This document shows positions 38,307 through 47,792 of a stretch of DNA of 64,000 nucleotides, piece after piece (the stretch's first letter is position 1; the number at the start of each line of letters is the position of its first letter). A program made the position numbers and the translations under genes. The notes under the pieces are model-generated. The model had not been told where the DNA came from. It saw only the letters and a program-made list of their open reading frames with translations, and did no database searches. The DNA is taken from positions 124,001 to 188,000 of the forward strand of contig NZ_JAPZQK010000008.1 of the NCBI RefSeq assembly GCF_027530345.1, in the 5' to 3' direction. The stretch is from Silanimonas sp. (lineage in GTDB: Bacteria > Pseudomonadota > Gammaproteobacteria > Xanthomonadales > Xanthomonadaceae).

Positions 38307-38603
38307 ATGAAGGCATTGGCTCGTTGTCCCTGGTGTCGCGTCGCGCTGGGCTCAGAACAGATCCGTCGCGCCCACAGCGAGGTGGGGCACTGGGTCTGCC
38401 CTCACTGCTTCGGGCGCATGAAGCCCTCGCTGGTCGGACGCATTCCGCTGATTGTCCCAGCGGCGGTGGCGTCCACCAGCATTACGCTGGAGCTCGGACT
38501 GCATGGCTACGCCGCGACCGGCTTCGGTGTCATCGCTGCGGTCATGATCGCCGATGCGGTCTGCCGTCGCGGCTGGATCTTCCACTTCCGGAAGGCGGAG
38601 TAG
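38307..38603 (+). CDS. Small zinc-ribbon membrane protein
   Basis: A 98-residue protein from the ATG at 38307. The N-terminal half has two CxxC knuckles (CPWC and CPHC), which should form a zinc ribbon. The C-terminal half has two hydrophobic stretches (IPLIVPAAVAST and GYAATGFGVIAAVMIADAVC), likely a membrane hairpin. No family function is recognised. The longer frame upstream is antisense to alaA. Confidence 0.68.
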   Translation: MKALARCPWCRVALGSEQIRRAHSEVGHWVCPHCFGRMKPSLVGRIPLIVPAAVASTSITLELGLHGYAATGFGVIAAVMIADAVCRRGWIFHFRKAE

Positions 38604-38707
38604 CCGCCCGTGAGGGCGGCTGATCCCAGCGAAGCGCACCTCGACGAGTGATCCGATCATTGGGCAGTGTTGGCCTCGGGCGCGGTTGAGCGCCGAAGGA
38701 GATCTCT

Positions 38708-39592
38708 ATGGGATGGCGGTTTTTCGCCGGGTTCCTTGCGATGGTGGCCGGGCCATGCTGGTCGGCGGCCCATACGACCGCGCGCCACGATTTCATGGTC
38801 GGTATTGATCGCGCGGCGTGGGTGGATCCTTCGCCCACGCGATGGCCGGGGTCGCATGAATCGGTGCGCTTTGTCGTGGGGGACAGCATCGAGGTGACCT
38901 GCCTGCCACAGCCGGGCAAACGGCAGATCACGCCCCCCCTGTTTCTGGGCCTTCTGTGTGGCGAGCCGGTTGTGCTGATGGCGCCCGCGGCATCCCTGGC
39001 GCCTGACGATGTGGCGCGATACGTCGCCCACCATGAAGCCTTCCATCTGGTCATCCAGAGAATGACGGCCCGCATCCCGATGAACGCGCTTTCTCCCTGG
39101 CCGCCAGACGCTGAGCTGTTGGGCATGGCGGCGTTTTCGGAGGACGTGCAGGCAGCCATGACACACACCAGCGAAGTGGCATGCCTGCGCGTTCGCCACG
39201 CCATCAACCGGCTCTCGCCGACAGAGCGGGTCTACCTCATGAATGTGTCGCACAACGAATGGCCCGCCGATGCCTACGCGACCTTGGTGACCTGGGGCTC
39301 GCTTGACGTGGCGAAGTCACGGGCGCTCCGCGGCCGCATCTCTGCAGATCCCGAGGACGATACACCGGGTTATGCGCCGGGTGTCGCGGTGGTTCGTCGC
39401 ATCGAGGCGGAAATCGGGCGGGCGGAGTGGCAGCGCCGCTACCAGTCCGGCCAGCACCTGCTGAACATCTTGGCCGATGCACTGGGGTGCGAGCCCTGGG
39501 TGGAGTCGGTGGGTTCGGGCAAGGTCGCAAGGCTCAGCGATTTCGCGGGGGGATCGTTCCATCTGCTGCGACGCACCCGGGAGGCGCGGTGA
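38708..39592 (+). CDS. Secreted protein with HExxH motif, putative zinc metallopeptidase
   Basis: A 294-residue protein with a strong ribosome binding site (AAGGAG) and signal peptide MGWRFFAGFLAMVAGPCWSA. The zinc-protease signature appears as His109-Glu-Ala-Phe-His113 inside a helix (ARYVAHHEAFHLVIQRM). A third ligand is not certain; EDVQAAMTHTSEVACLRVRH or DAYATLVTWG could supply it. Several cysteines (TCLP, LLCGE, ACLR, GCEPW) suggest periplasmic disulfides. I recognise no named family. It converges on the DUF4345 gene 10 bp later. Confidence 0.78.
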   Translation: MGWRFFAGFLAMVAGPCWSAAHTTARHDFMVGIDRAAWVDPSPTRWPGSHESVRFVVGDSIEVTCLPQPGKRQITPPLFLGLLCGEPVVLMAPAASLAPDDVARYVAHHEAFHLVIQRMTARIPMNALSPWPPDAELLGMAAFSEDVQAAMTHTSEVACLRVRHAINRLSPTERVYLMNVSHNEWPADAYATLVTWGSLDVAKSRALRGRISADPEDDTPGYAPGVAVVRRIEAEIGRAEWQRRYQSGQHLLNILADALGCEPWVESVGSGKVARLSDFAGGSFHLLRRTREAR

Positions 39593-39602
39593 CCGGCGCA
39601 GG

Positions 39603-40013
39603 TCATCGGTCCACAGCGGTCCTCGGACGCTCGCCGGCAGCCTGTCGCAAGCCAAGCGCCGCCAGCGCGGCGAAACCCACTTCCCACACCAGCGCGTAGG
39701 TGAAGAAGGGCACCCAGACCCCGTCGATGGCCACGCCGATCAGGCGCCCGGCGGCGATGCCGCCATTGGTGGCGATCACCAGCCAAAGCCCGGCCGAACG
39801 CCAGTCCGGCTTCGCAGCCGCCACCAGCATCAGCGCGCCGAGGCCCACCTCCAGCCCGCCGTAGAAGGCGCGGAACTCGGTCGCCGCCGGCGCGCCGGTC
39901 GCGGTGATGCCGATGGCGGCCAAGGGGCCGATGGGGTCGACGAGGAACCACAGGCCGAAGCCGAGGAAGCCGAGGCCGGCGAGGGCGAGCACAGCGATGC
40001 GGAAGGCGTTCAT
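39603..40013 (-). CDS. DUF4345-like small membrane protein
   Basis: A 136-residue protein from the ATG at 40013 with four hydrophobic segments (IAVLALAGLGFLGFGLWFLV through ALVWEVGFAALAALGL). It shows the conserved EFRAFYGGLEVGLG stretch seen in DUF4345-type proteins. No biochemical role is known. The upstream part of the open frame is antisense to rsgA. It is divergent from rsgA with only 37 bp between the two starts. Confidence 0.75.
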   Translation of the reverse strand: MNAFRIAVLALAGLGFLGFGLWFLVDPIGPLAAIGITATGAPAATEFRAFYGGLEVGLGALMLVAAAKPDWRSAGLWLVIATNGGIAAGRLIGVAIDGVWVPFFTYALVWEVGFAALAALGLRQAAGERPRTAVDR

Positions 40014-40037
40014 GGGGCGAGGGTCGCAGCGCACGCG

Positions 40038-40049
40038 TACACTCCGCGC
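40038..40049 (+). promoter_or_regulatory. Recurrent promoter-like 12-mer, rsgA copy
   Basis: TACACTCCGCGC ends one base before the rsgA ATG: the -10-like TACACT is followed by seven bases and then the start codon. Transcription starting the usual distance after a -10 would begin at the ATG itself, giving a leaderless mRNA. No Shine-Dalgarno is present. No good -35 is seen. Confidence 0.55.
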
Positions 40050-40050
40050 G

Positions 40051-41133
40051 ATGACGTGGACCCCCGACGATTTCGCCGCCGTGCGGCCGATGGGCTGGCG
40101 CGACGACGCGCCCGCCGCGCTCGCCTTGGCCGAGCTGCCGCGGGCTGCGCTGGCCCGCGTGGTGGGACAGCACCGCAACGCCTACGTGGTCGCGACGACG
40201 CTGGACGAGGCGCGGCGCGTGCAGCCGCCGGCCGCGTGGACGCGCCCGCGCTTCCGCGCCGAGGACCGCGCCGTGGTCGGCGACTGGGTGCTGCTGGACG
40301 CCAAGGGCGAGGCCATCACCCACCTGTTGCCCCGCCACGCGCTGCTTCGCCGCGCCGCCGCCGGCGAGCACTACCAGCAGCAGCCGATCGCCGCGAACAT
40401 CGACCACGTGCTGGTGGTCACCGGCCTCGATGGTGACTTCAATCCGCGCCGCATCGAGCGGTACCTGCTGCTGGTGCAGGCCAGTGGCGCGCAGCCGGTG
40501 CTGGTGCTGTCGAAGGCCGACCTCGCGGGCGAGCTCGCCGGTGACGCCGCCGAGCTGCTGCAACCGCTGGTCGATGCCGGCTTCCCGCTGCACATCGTCA
40601 ACGGCAAGGACGCGGCCAGCGCCGCCGTCCTGCAGCCCTACCTCGGCGCGGGCCTCAGCTGCGTGCTGGTGGGCAGCTCCGGCGCCGGCAAGTCCACCCT
40701 GACGAACACGCTGCTCGGCCGCGAGAAGATGAAGACGGCCGAAGTGCGCGAGACCGATTCCCGCGGCCGCCACACCACGACGTCGCGCGTGCTGATCCCG
40801 CTGCCGCAGGGCGGCTGCCTGATCGACACGCCCGGCATGCGCGAGCTGAAGCTGGTCGGTGAGGAGGACCTGGCCGACAAGGTCTTCGAGGACATCGAGG
40901 CCCTCGCCACGCAGTGCCGCTTCCGCGACTGCGCCCACCTCAACGAACCCGGCTGCGCCGTCCAGGCGGCGCTCGAGGCCGACGAGCTCGACGAGGCCCG
41001 CTGGGCGCACTACGTGAAGCTGCGCGACGAGCGCGACGCCGCGGCGACCACGCTGGCTGCACGCCGGGCCGAGACCAAGCAGGCCCACAAGGGCTTCCAC
41101 GCCCGCCTGAAGGACAAGTACGGCCGGCGCTGA
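40051..41133 (+). CDS. rsgA: Ribosome small-subunit-dependent GTPase A
   Basis: Late 30S subunit assembly GTPase. It has 360 residues from the ATG at 40051; the in-frame sequence upstream lies in the divergent DUF4345 gene. An N-terminal OB-fold is followed by the circularly permuted G domain, so G4 (LSKADL) precedes G1 (GSSGAGKST) and G3 (DTPGM). The C-terminal zinc-binding region has CRFRDCAHLNEPGC. No Shine-Dalgarno precedes the ATG; a -10-like TACACT sits seven bases before it. Confidence 0.95.
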   Translation: MTWTPDDFAAVRPMGWRDDAPAALALAELPRAALARVVGQHRNAYVVATTLDEARRVQPPAAWTRPRFRAEDRAVVGDWVLLDAKGEAITHLLPRHALLRRAAAGEHYQQQPIAANIDHVLVVTGLDGDFNPRRIERYLLLVQASGAQPVLVLSKADLAGELAGDAAELLQPLVDAGFPLHIVNGKDAASAAVLQPYLGAGLSCVLVGSSGAGKSTLTNTLLGREKMKTAEVRETDSRGRHTTTSRVLIPLPQGGCLIDTPGMRELKLVGEEDLADKVFEDIEALATQCRFRDCAHLNEPGCAVQAALEADELDEARWAHYVKLRDERDAAATTLAARRAETKQAHKGFHARLKDKYGRR

Positions 41134-41173
41134 GCCGAATTTGCGTCGACGCGAGGCGCGTGCACTCGGCTGG

Positions 41174-41308
41174 CCCGCCCCGTCACCCTCTTGGCGTTCT
41201 GCCCGGCGGCCCGCTCGAAGGGTACGTCCCTGTACCTCGAGCGGCGGCGCATCCATGCGCCGCCCTCCGGGCTGACGCCTGATGATCCGGCCTGGGCTCC
41301 TTAATCGC
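41174..41308 (+). repeat. Structured intergenic repeat, copy 2
   Basis: A 135-bp element, the same length as copy 1, in the 394-bp gap between rsgA and yheS. Hairpin A has an outer stem 41213-41218/41237-41242, an inner stem 41221-41225/41232-41236 and a TCCC loop. Hairpin B is 41243-41251/41256-41264 with a TCCA loop. Relative to copy 1, two pairs in A and one in B are changed on both sides so pairing is kept. The end reads TGGGCTCCTTAATCGC. Confidence 0.82.
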
Positions 41309-41387
41309 CTCGTGCCCGCGCCTCGCCTCGACGACCTCCGCCGCGCCGCAGACGCGCCGCGCCCGCGGGGCGGTGGGTCAGCGACCA

Positions 41388-41441
41388 GCGAGCCATGGAT
41401 GGCGAGCGCGCGGCTCGGGGCAGGACAGCCCCGAGTCCGCG
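41388..41441 (+). repeat. 54-bp inverted repeat, arm 1
   Basis: These 54 bases are the exact reverse complement of 47401-47454. They contain the hairpin CTCGGGGC/GCCCCGAG (41414-41421/41428-41435) and a GCCATGGATGGC dyad. The rest of the 41309-41520 stretch is GC-rich without a recognisable gene. Confidence 0.88.
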
Positions 41442-41514
41442 GAAAGCGGCCTACCGAACCGCGTGGCAGGCGCTTCCACCCGGACCGCTGAGCCGCCGCT
41501 CAGGCGGGCTCCGG

Positions 41515-41526
41515 TAGACTCCGCGC
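41515..41526 (+). promoter_or_regulatory. Recurrent promoter-like 12-mer, yheS copy
   Basis: TAGACTCCGCGC ends one base before the yheS ATG at 41528. The -10-like TAGACT is seven bases from the start codon, exactly as at rsgA. There is no Shine-Dalgarno, so a leaderless transcript is likely (inference). Confidence 0.55.
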
Positions 41527-41527
41527 C

Positions 41528-43450
41528 ATGCTCGCCTTCAAGAACCTGGCCCTCCGCCGAGGGCCCCGCCTCCTTTTTTCCGATGTCGACCTGACCCTGC
41601 ACGCCGGCTGGCGGGTGGGCGTGATCGGTCGCAACGGCTGCGGCAAGTCCAGCCTGTTCGCGGCCGTGCGCGGGGAAATCGAGCCGGACAAGGGCGACAT
41701 CGACCGGCCGAACAAGCTGCGCATGGCCTCGGTGGCGCAGGAAACCCCGGCCCTGCCGGACCCGGCGCTGGACTTCGTGCTCTCCGGCGATGCCGCCGTG
41801 CACGCGGCCATCCGCATGGAGGCCGAGGCGATGGCCGCCGAGGACTACGAGAAGGTCGCCGAGGCGCACACCCTGCTGGCCGAGCTGAACGGTTACGACG
41901 CGCCCTCGCGCGCGGCCAAGCTGCTGCACGGCCTCGGCTTCCCGTCGCACACGCACGACACGCCGGTGGGCGAGTTCTCCGGCGGCTGGCGCGTGCGCCT
42001 GAACGTCGCGCGGGCGCTGATGACGCCCTCCGACCTGCTGCTGCTCGACGAACCCACCAACCACCTCGACCTCGACGCCGTGCTCTGGCTCGAGGAGTGG
42101 CTGCGTTCGTATCCGGGCACGCTGCTGGTGATCTCGCACGACCGCGAGTTCCTCGACGGCCTGTGCACCCACACGCTGCACCTGCACGAGGGCAAGGCCA
42201 AGACTTATGTCGGTGGCTACACCGCCTTCGAGCGCCAGCGCGCCGAGCACCTGCGTCTTCAGCAGATCGCGCACGAGAAGGAGCAGGTCGAGCGCGCGCA
42301 CCTGCAGGCCTTCATCGACCGCTTCAAGGCCAAGGCCAGCAAGGCCAAGCAGGCGCAGAGCCGCATGAAGCGCCTCGAGAAGCTGGCGGGCACCGAAGCG
42401 GTGCGCGCCGAGCGCGAGGTGCGCATCGATTTCCCGGTGCCGCTGAAACAGCCCACCACCCTCATCCAGATCCGCGACGCCGACTGCGGCTACACGGCGA
42501 ACGAGAAGGGCGAGGGCGGCGTCACCAAGATCCTCGGCAACGTCGGCCTGTCGATCGAAGCCGGCGACCGCCTCGGCCTCCTCGGCCCGAACGGCGCGGG
42601 TAAATCCACGCTGGTGAAGACGCTGGTCGGCGAACTGCCGCTGCTGTCGGGTGAGCGCACCGGCCACCCGGATCTCGTGATCGGCTACTTCGCCCAGCAC
42701 ACGGTGGAATCGCTGCACGAAGGCCAGACGCCGATCGACCACCTGAGGATGATCGCGCCGAACACCGCGACGCAGGATTTCCGCGATTTCCTCGGCAAGT
42801 GGAACTTCCCCGGCGACCGCGCCTTCGAGGTGATCGACGGCTTCTCTGGCGGCGAGCGTGCGCGTCTGGCCTTGGCCATGATCGCGTGGCGCAAGCCGAA
42901 CGTTCTGCTGCTCGACGAACCGACCAACCACCTCGACCTTGAGATGCGCGAAGCGCTGGCCGAGGCCTTGGCCGACTTCGACGGCGCCATCGTGATGGTC
43001 TCGCACGACCGGCATCTCATCGGCCTCGTCTGCGACCGCTACGTGCGCGTCGCCGACGGCATCGTCGAGCCCTACGACGAGGACCTCGACGCCTACGCCA
43101 CCTGGCTCAAGCAGCGCGGCAACAACGCCAACGCCAAGGCCCGAACGGTCGAGGCCAAGCCCGCCGCCAAGGCCGAGCCGGTCGCCGCCGCCAAGCCCCC
43201 GGCGAAGCCGGGCAAGCCGGTCGATGGCGCCACGAAGAAGCGCCACGCCGCCGTCGAGGCCAAGCTGTCCTCGCTGGCCGCCGAAGCCGAGGTGCTCGAT
43301 GCCGAGCTCGCGGCCGCGTCGTCGAAGGGCGGCGCGCAGGCGGCGCAGGCGCTGGCCGCGCTGGGCCAGCGGCGCAGCGCCCTGCAGACCGAGCGCGAGA
43401 CCCTCGAACTGGAGTGGCTGGAGCTCGCCGAGCGGATCGAGGCGGGCTGA
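41528..43450 (+). CDS. yheS: ABC-F family ATPase YheS
   Basis: Soluble ribosome-associated ABC-F protein of 640 residues with no membrane segments. Two ABC cassettes are present: Walker A GRNGCGKSS and GPNGAGKST, signatures FSGGWRVRL and FSGGERARL, and LLLDEPTNHLDL twice. The linker between them is the basic, helical AHLQAFIDRFKAKASKAKQAQ typical of YheS. An Ala/Lys/Pro-rich stretch and a C-terminal coiled coil follow. Similarity to E. coli YheS is clear along the whole length. The ATG has no Shine-Dalgarno. Confidence 0.92.
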   Translation: MLAFKNLALRRGPRLLFSDVDLTLHAGWRVGVIGRNGCGKSSLFAAVRGEIEPDKGDIDRPNKLRMASVAQETPALPDPALDFVLSGDAAVHAAIRMEAEAMAAEDYEKVAEAHTLLAELNGYDAPSRAAKLLHGLGFPSHTHDTPVGEFSGGWRVRLNVARALMTPSDLLLLDEPTNHLDLDAVLWLEEWLRSYPGTLLVISHDREFLDGLCTHTLHLHEGKAKTYVGGYTAFERQRAEHLRLQQIAHEKEQVERAHLQAFIDRFKAKASKAKQAQSRMKRLEKLAGTEAVRAEREVRIDFPVPLKQPTTLIQIRDADCGYTANEKGEGGVTKILGNVGLSIEAGDRLGLLGPNGAGKSTLVKTLVGELPLLSGERTGHPDLVIGYFAQHTVESLHEGQTPIDHLRMIAPNTATQDFRDFLGKWNFPGDRAFEVIDGFSGGERARLALAMIAWRKPNVLLLDEPTNHLDLEMREALAEALADFDGAIVMVSHDRHLIGLVCDRYVRVADGIVEPYDEDLDAYATWLKQRGNNANAKARTVEAKPAAKAEPVAAAKPPAKPGKPVDGATKKRHAAVEAKLSSLAAEAEVLDAELAAASSKGGAQAAQALAALGQRRSALQTERETLELEWLELAERIEAG

Positions 43451-43530
43451 GCTCGCCCCGGCCCGACTTGAATTCCGGCCCCGCCAACCCAATCGCTGCC
43501 CGCAGCGAACTGCCACGGAACCCGCCCGCC

Positions 43531-43821
43531 ATGCCCATCTACGCCTTCGCCTGCTCGGCCTGCGGCCACGATTTCGAACGCCTGCAGAGGCTTTCCGACG
43601 CCGATCCGACCACCTGTCCCGCGTGCGGCGCGGAAGGCACGATCGGCCGCCAGTTGACGGCACCGCAGTTCCGGCTGGCCGGCGGCGGCTGGTACGAGAC
43701 CGACTTCAAGAAGGACGGCGACAAGAAGCGCAACTTGGCCGATTCGGGCTCGGGCGCCTCCGCGGCGTCCAGTGCGCCGGCCAGCCCCGCGCCGGCGCCC
43801 ACCAAAGCCTCGTCCGAATGA
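43531..43821 (+). CDS. FmdB-family zinc-ribbon protein
   Basis: A 96-residue protein, MPIYAFACSACGHDFERLQ at its N-terminus. Two CxxC pairs (CSAC, CPAC) form the FmdB zinc ribbon. GGGWYETDF and an acid/Ser/Ala/Pro-rich low-complexity tail follow, as is common in proteobacterial members. The role is unknown; the family is named from a putative regulator of formamidase. Its stop overlaps the next start (ATGA), so the two are translationally coupled. Confidence 0.9.
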   Translation: MPIYAFACSACGHDFERLQRLSDADPTTCPACGAEGTIGRQLTAPQFRLAGGGWYETDFKKDGDKKRNLADSGSGASAASSAPASPAPAPTKASSE

Positions 43822-44372
43822 GCGCCACCGCCTTCTTCACCGGCCTGCTGGCCTTGTGCGGCCAGGCCTTCGAAGGCCGCATGACCACCAACGACCCGGC
43901 CGACGCCGCCATGGGCGCCCAGCGCCTGGTGATGCACGTGCGCGAGTGCAAAGGCGACGAGATCCGCATTCCGTTCCACGTCGGCGCCGACCGCTCGCGC
44001 ACCTGGGTCGTCACCCGCACCGCCTCGGGCCTGCGCCTGAAGCACGATCACCGGCACGACGATGGCTCGTCCGACGTGCTGACGATGTACGGCGGTGACA
44101 CCGCGGCCCCGGGCAGCGCCAGCCGCCAGGACTTCCCGGTCGATGCCGAGTCGATCGCCCTGTTCATCCGCGAGGGTCGTGCGGTCTCGACCACCAACAC
44201 CTGGACGATCGAGCACCGCAAGGGCCGCCTGTTCGCCTACGGGCTCGCGCGCCCGGCCGCCGGCAACAACCCGGCCCGCCGCTTCCGCGTTGAGTTCGAC
44301 CTCACGAAGCCCGTGCCCGCCCCGCCGGCCCCGTGGGGCGCGGAAGCCCCGGCCACGGCCGCCGCCCGCTGA
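43818..44372 (+). CDS. Hypothetical protein coupled to fmdB
   Basis: A 184-residue protein whose ATG overlaps the FmdB stop (ATGA). It starts MSATAFFTGLLALCGQAFEGRM, a weak signal-peptide-like segment. Charged motifs HVRECKGDEIRIPFHVG and LRLKHDHRHDDGSSDVLTMYGG follow, and a Pro/Ala tail ends it. The KHDHRHDD stretch could bind a metal, but this is speculation. The frame extends far upstream only as a shadow of yheS. aspS follows 66 bp later. Confidence 0.72.
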   Translation: MSATAFFTGLLALCGQAFEGRMTTNDPADAAMGAQRLVMHVRECKGDEIRIPFHVGADRSRTWVVTRTASGLRLKHDHRHDDGSSDVLTMYGGDTAAPGSASRQDFPVDAESIALFIREGRAVSTTNTWTIEHRKGRLFAYGLARPAAGNNPARRFRVEFDLTKPVPAPPAPWGAEAPATAAAR

Positions 44373-44379
44373 CCGCCGG

Positions 44380-44385
44380 TACAAT
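44380..44385 (+). promoter_or_regulatory. -10-like element upstream of aspS
   Basis: TACAAT lies 53 bp before the aspS ATG, directly after the preceding stop. The leader includes a GC-rich palindromic stretch around 44398-44412. No -35 match is seen at 17 bp. Confidence 0.4.
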
Positions 44386-44438
44386 GGCCGGCTTGCCGCC
44401 GCGGCACCGCGGTGGCCCCTGATTCCTGTGGAGTTCCC

Positions 44439-46202
<1,764 letters not shown>

Positions 46203-46211
46203 CCGCGCCGC

Positions 46212-46229
46212 TAGTACTTGCAAGTACTA
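46212..46229. promoter_or_regulatory. 18-bp perfect palindrome, likely operator of the RHH regulator
   Basis: TAGTACTTGCAAGTACTA is a perfect 18-bp palindrome, 48 bp before the RHH gene. Its centre holds TTGCAA (46218-46223), which is 17 bp from TAGTGT (46241-46246), a plausible though weak -35/-10 pair. An operator centred on the -35 would suit autorepression by the dimeric RHH protein. Confidence 0.6.
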
Positions 46230-46277
46230 AAAAGTGAGGCTAGTGTATCCACACCTTCAAATGGGTGGGGTGACGCC

Positions 46278-46730
46278 ATGCGAATGCACGAAGTTCAGGT
46301 GGATAGCGAAGTTTTCGAGTTCGTGAAGAGCAAGTCGGAACCGCTAGTCGACACGTTCAACTCGTCTCTCAAAAGGCTGCTCATGACGGGAGGTGTTGCG
46401 CAGTCCAAGCCGATTGCGAAGGCGCAGCCGTCAGAGCTTCTGGTTCCAATGACCGCTCCCGTTGCCTTGAGGCAGACCCTGGCAGTCATTCGTCTCGTCG
46501 ACAGCGGCGTTGATCGGATCGCTGCAACGCAAGAGGTTGCGAAGAGAGAAGGCGTCGCGCGGGAGACCGTCCAAGACAAATACTGCCGTCAGCTCGGTTT
46601 GTCTGCCGAGGCTTTCGACGAGTTGTTGGCGGAGATCGGTCGGGGCCGGATGTCCCGTCTTCTTGCCTCCAAGTTTCCGAAGTACTCGCATCAGATTCGA
46701 ACAGCGATCGGAGCGGACTCCTTGAAATGA
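46278..46730 (+). CDS. Putative ribbon-helix-helix DNA-binding regulator
   Basis: A 150-residue protein of no named family. Its N-terminus (MRMHEVQVDSEVFEFVKS...SSLKRLL) looks like a SeqA/RHH-type ribbon-helix-helix. The C-terminal half has a helix-turn-helix-like stretch (RIAATQEVAKREGVARETVQ). Base composition is visibly less GC-rich than its neighbours, with many A/T third positions, which suggests horizontal acquisition. An in-frame TTG upstream would read through the palindrome, so I use the ATG at 46278. The next gene begins immediately after its stop. Confidence 0.72.
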   Translation: MRMHEVQVDSEVFEFVKSKSEPLVDTFNSSLKRLLMTGGVAQSKPIAKAQPSELLVPMTAPVALRQTLAVIRLVDSGVDRIAATQEVAKREGVARETVQDKYCRQLGLSAEAFDELLAEIGRGRMSRLLASKFPKYSHQIRTAIGADSLK

Positions 46731-47360
46731 ATGCCAATGGCTGACCGCGTCGTCCTGCTGCATGGCATCTGGAACAACCGCCCGGTGCTGTGGCCGCTCG
46801 CGGCGCGGCTGCGTGCCAGCGGCTTCGAGGTCGAGACCTTCGGCTACCCCAGCGTGTTCGGCGGCGCGGAAGCGGCGGCCCAGCAGCTGGCCGCCAAGCT
46901 GCGACTCGACGCCCGGAAGCGCAAAACCCCGGCCCATCTGGTGGGCCACAGCCTCGGCGGCCTCGTGTCGCTGCTCGCCGCCCAAGACCCCGAACTGCCG
47001 GTGCGGCGCATCGTCTGCCTCGGCAGCCCGCTCACCGGCAGCGGTGCAGCGCGCGCCGTGCATGGCCGCGGCCTCGGCTTCGGCATGGGCCGCAGCGCCC
47101 GCGTGCTGCTGAAGGGCCTCGAACACGCGCCCCAGCACTGCGAGGTCGGCGCCATCGCCGGGACCCTGGAAGCGGGCTTGGGTCGGGTGTTCGGCACGTT
47201 CGACGGCCCGCATGACGGCACCGTCGCCGTCGACGAGACCCGGCTACTGGGCTTGGTCGACCATTTCGAAGTCCGCGCCAGCCACATGGGCTTGCTGGTG
47301 TCGCGGGTCGCCGCCGAGGCGGTGGCGAGTTTCCTGCGCACGGGGCGGTTCGCGGGGTAG
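46731..47360 (+). CDS. Alpha/beta-hydrolase, lipase-like
   Basis: A 209-residue esterase/lipase-type hydrolase. The oxyanion region is VVLLHGIWNN, the nucleophile elbow GHSLGG (Ser), and the acid and base are probably in HDGTVAVDE and SHMGLL. No signal peptide is visible. The ATG at 46731 abuts the stop of the RHH gene; a second ATG at 46737 is an equal candidate. The return to high GC marks it as a normal chromosomal gene beside the acquired-looking regulator. Confidence 0.85.
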   Translation: MPMADRVVLLHGIWNNRPVLWPLAARLRASGFEVETFGYPSVFGGAEAAAQQLAAKLRLDARKRKTPAHLVGHSLGGLVSLLAAQDPELPVRRIVCLGSPLTGSGAARAVHGRGLGFGMGRSARVLLKGLEHAPQHCEVGAIAGTLEAGLGRVFGTFDGPHDGTVAVDETRLLGLVDHFEVRASHMGLLVSRVAAEAVASFLRTGRFAG

Positions 47361-47400
47361 TCATCAGCGCGCCTGCCTCGCGTTCCGGCAGGCCGCTCTT

Positions 47401-47454
47401 CGCGGACTCGGGGCTGTCCTGCCCCGAGCCGCGCGCTCGCCATCCATGGCTCGC
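47401..47454 (-). repeat. 54-bp inverted repeat, arm 2
   Basis: The exact reverse complement of 41388-41441. The hairpin at 47407-47414/47421-47428 has a TGTCCT loop. With copy 3 of the structured repeat it occupies the 432-bp gap before yebC. Confidence 0.88.
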
Positions 47455-47484
47455 TCGTCGCTGGCCTGCCGACCCGCGGTCGCG

Positions 47485-47537
47485 GCGCGGCGATCCCCCG
47501 CACCGACATGTTGGCGAGGTGTGCGGGATCGCCGCGC
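47485..47537. other. Long stem-loop in the yebC upstream gap
   Basis: A 13-bp perfect stem (47485-47497 with 47525-47537) extends through a two-base bulge into GCAC/GTGC pairs. There is no following T-tract. It lies between the 54-bp repeat arm and structured-repeat copy 3 and may be a further module of that repeat family. Confidence 0.6.
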
Positions 47538-47572
47538 TGTTGCGCTCCGGTGCGGGGTGGTGGGGCGGCGAG

Positions 47573-47709
47573 GCGAATAAGGAGCCCCGGCGCGGTCTTG
47601 AGGCGCAAGCCCCGAAGGGGTCGCGCAGGATGCGCGATCCGGCCGAGCGACAGGGATGTCGCCTTCGGCCGGACCGCCGGAAACCTCGCCGAGAGGGTCA
47701 TGGGGCGGG
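47573..47709 (-). repeat. Structured intergenic repeat, copy 3 (inverted)
   Basis: A 137-bp element on the opposite strand to copies 1 and 2. Hairpin A has an outer stem 47641-47646/47665-47670, an inner stem 47647-47652/47657-47662 and, on the minus strand, a TCCC loop. Hairpin B is 47621-47627/47631-47637 with a TCC loop. The outer stem of A differs from copies 1 and 2 by two compensatory pairs. Its end on the minus strand is GGGGCTCCTTATTCGC, identical to copy 1. Confidence 0.8.
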
Positions 47710-47755
47710 ACAGCCTCGCCGACAAGCCACCCCGCCCGTGGACGCATCACTCGGC

Positions 47756-47761
47756 GATAAT
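47756..47761 (+). promoter_or_regulatory. -10-like element upstream of yebC
   Basis: GATAAT lies 31 bp before the yebC ATG, just downstream of the inverted repeat block. No -35 match is visible. Confidence 0.4.
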
Positions 47762-47792
47762 CCCGCCATCGCACATACCACCGAGGCATCCC

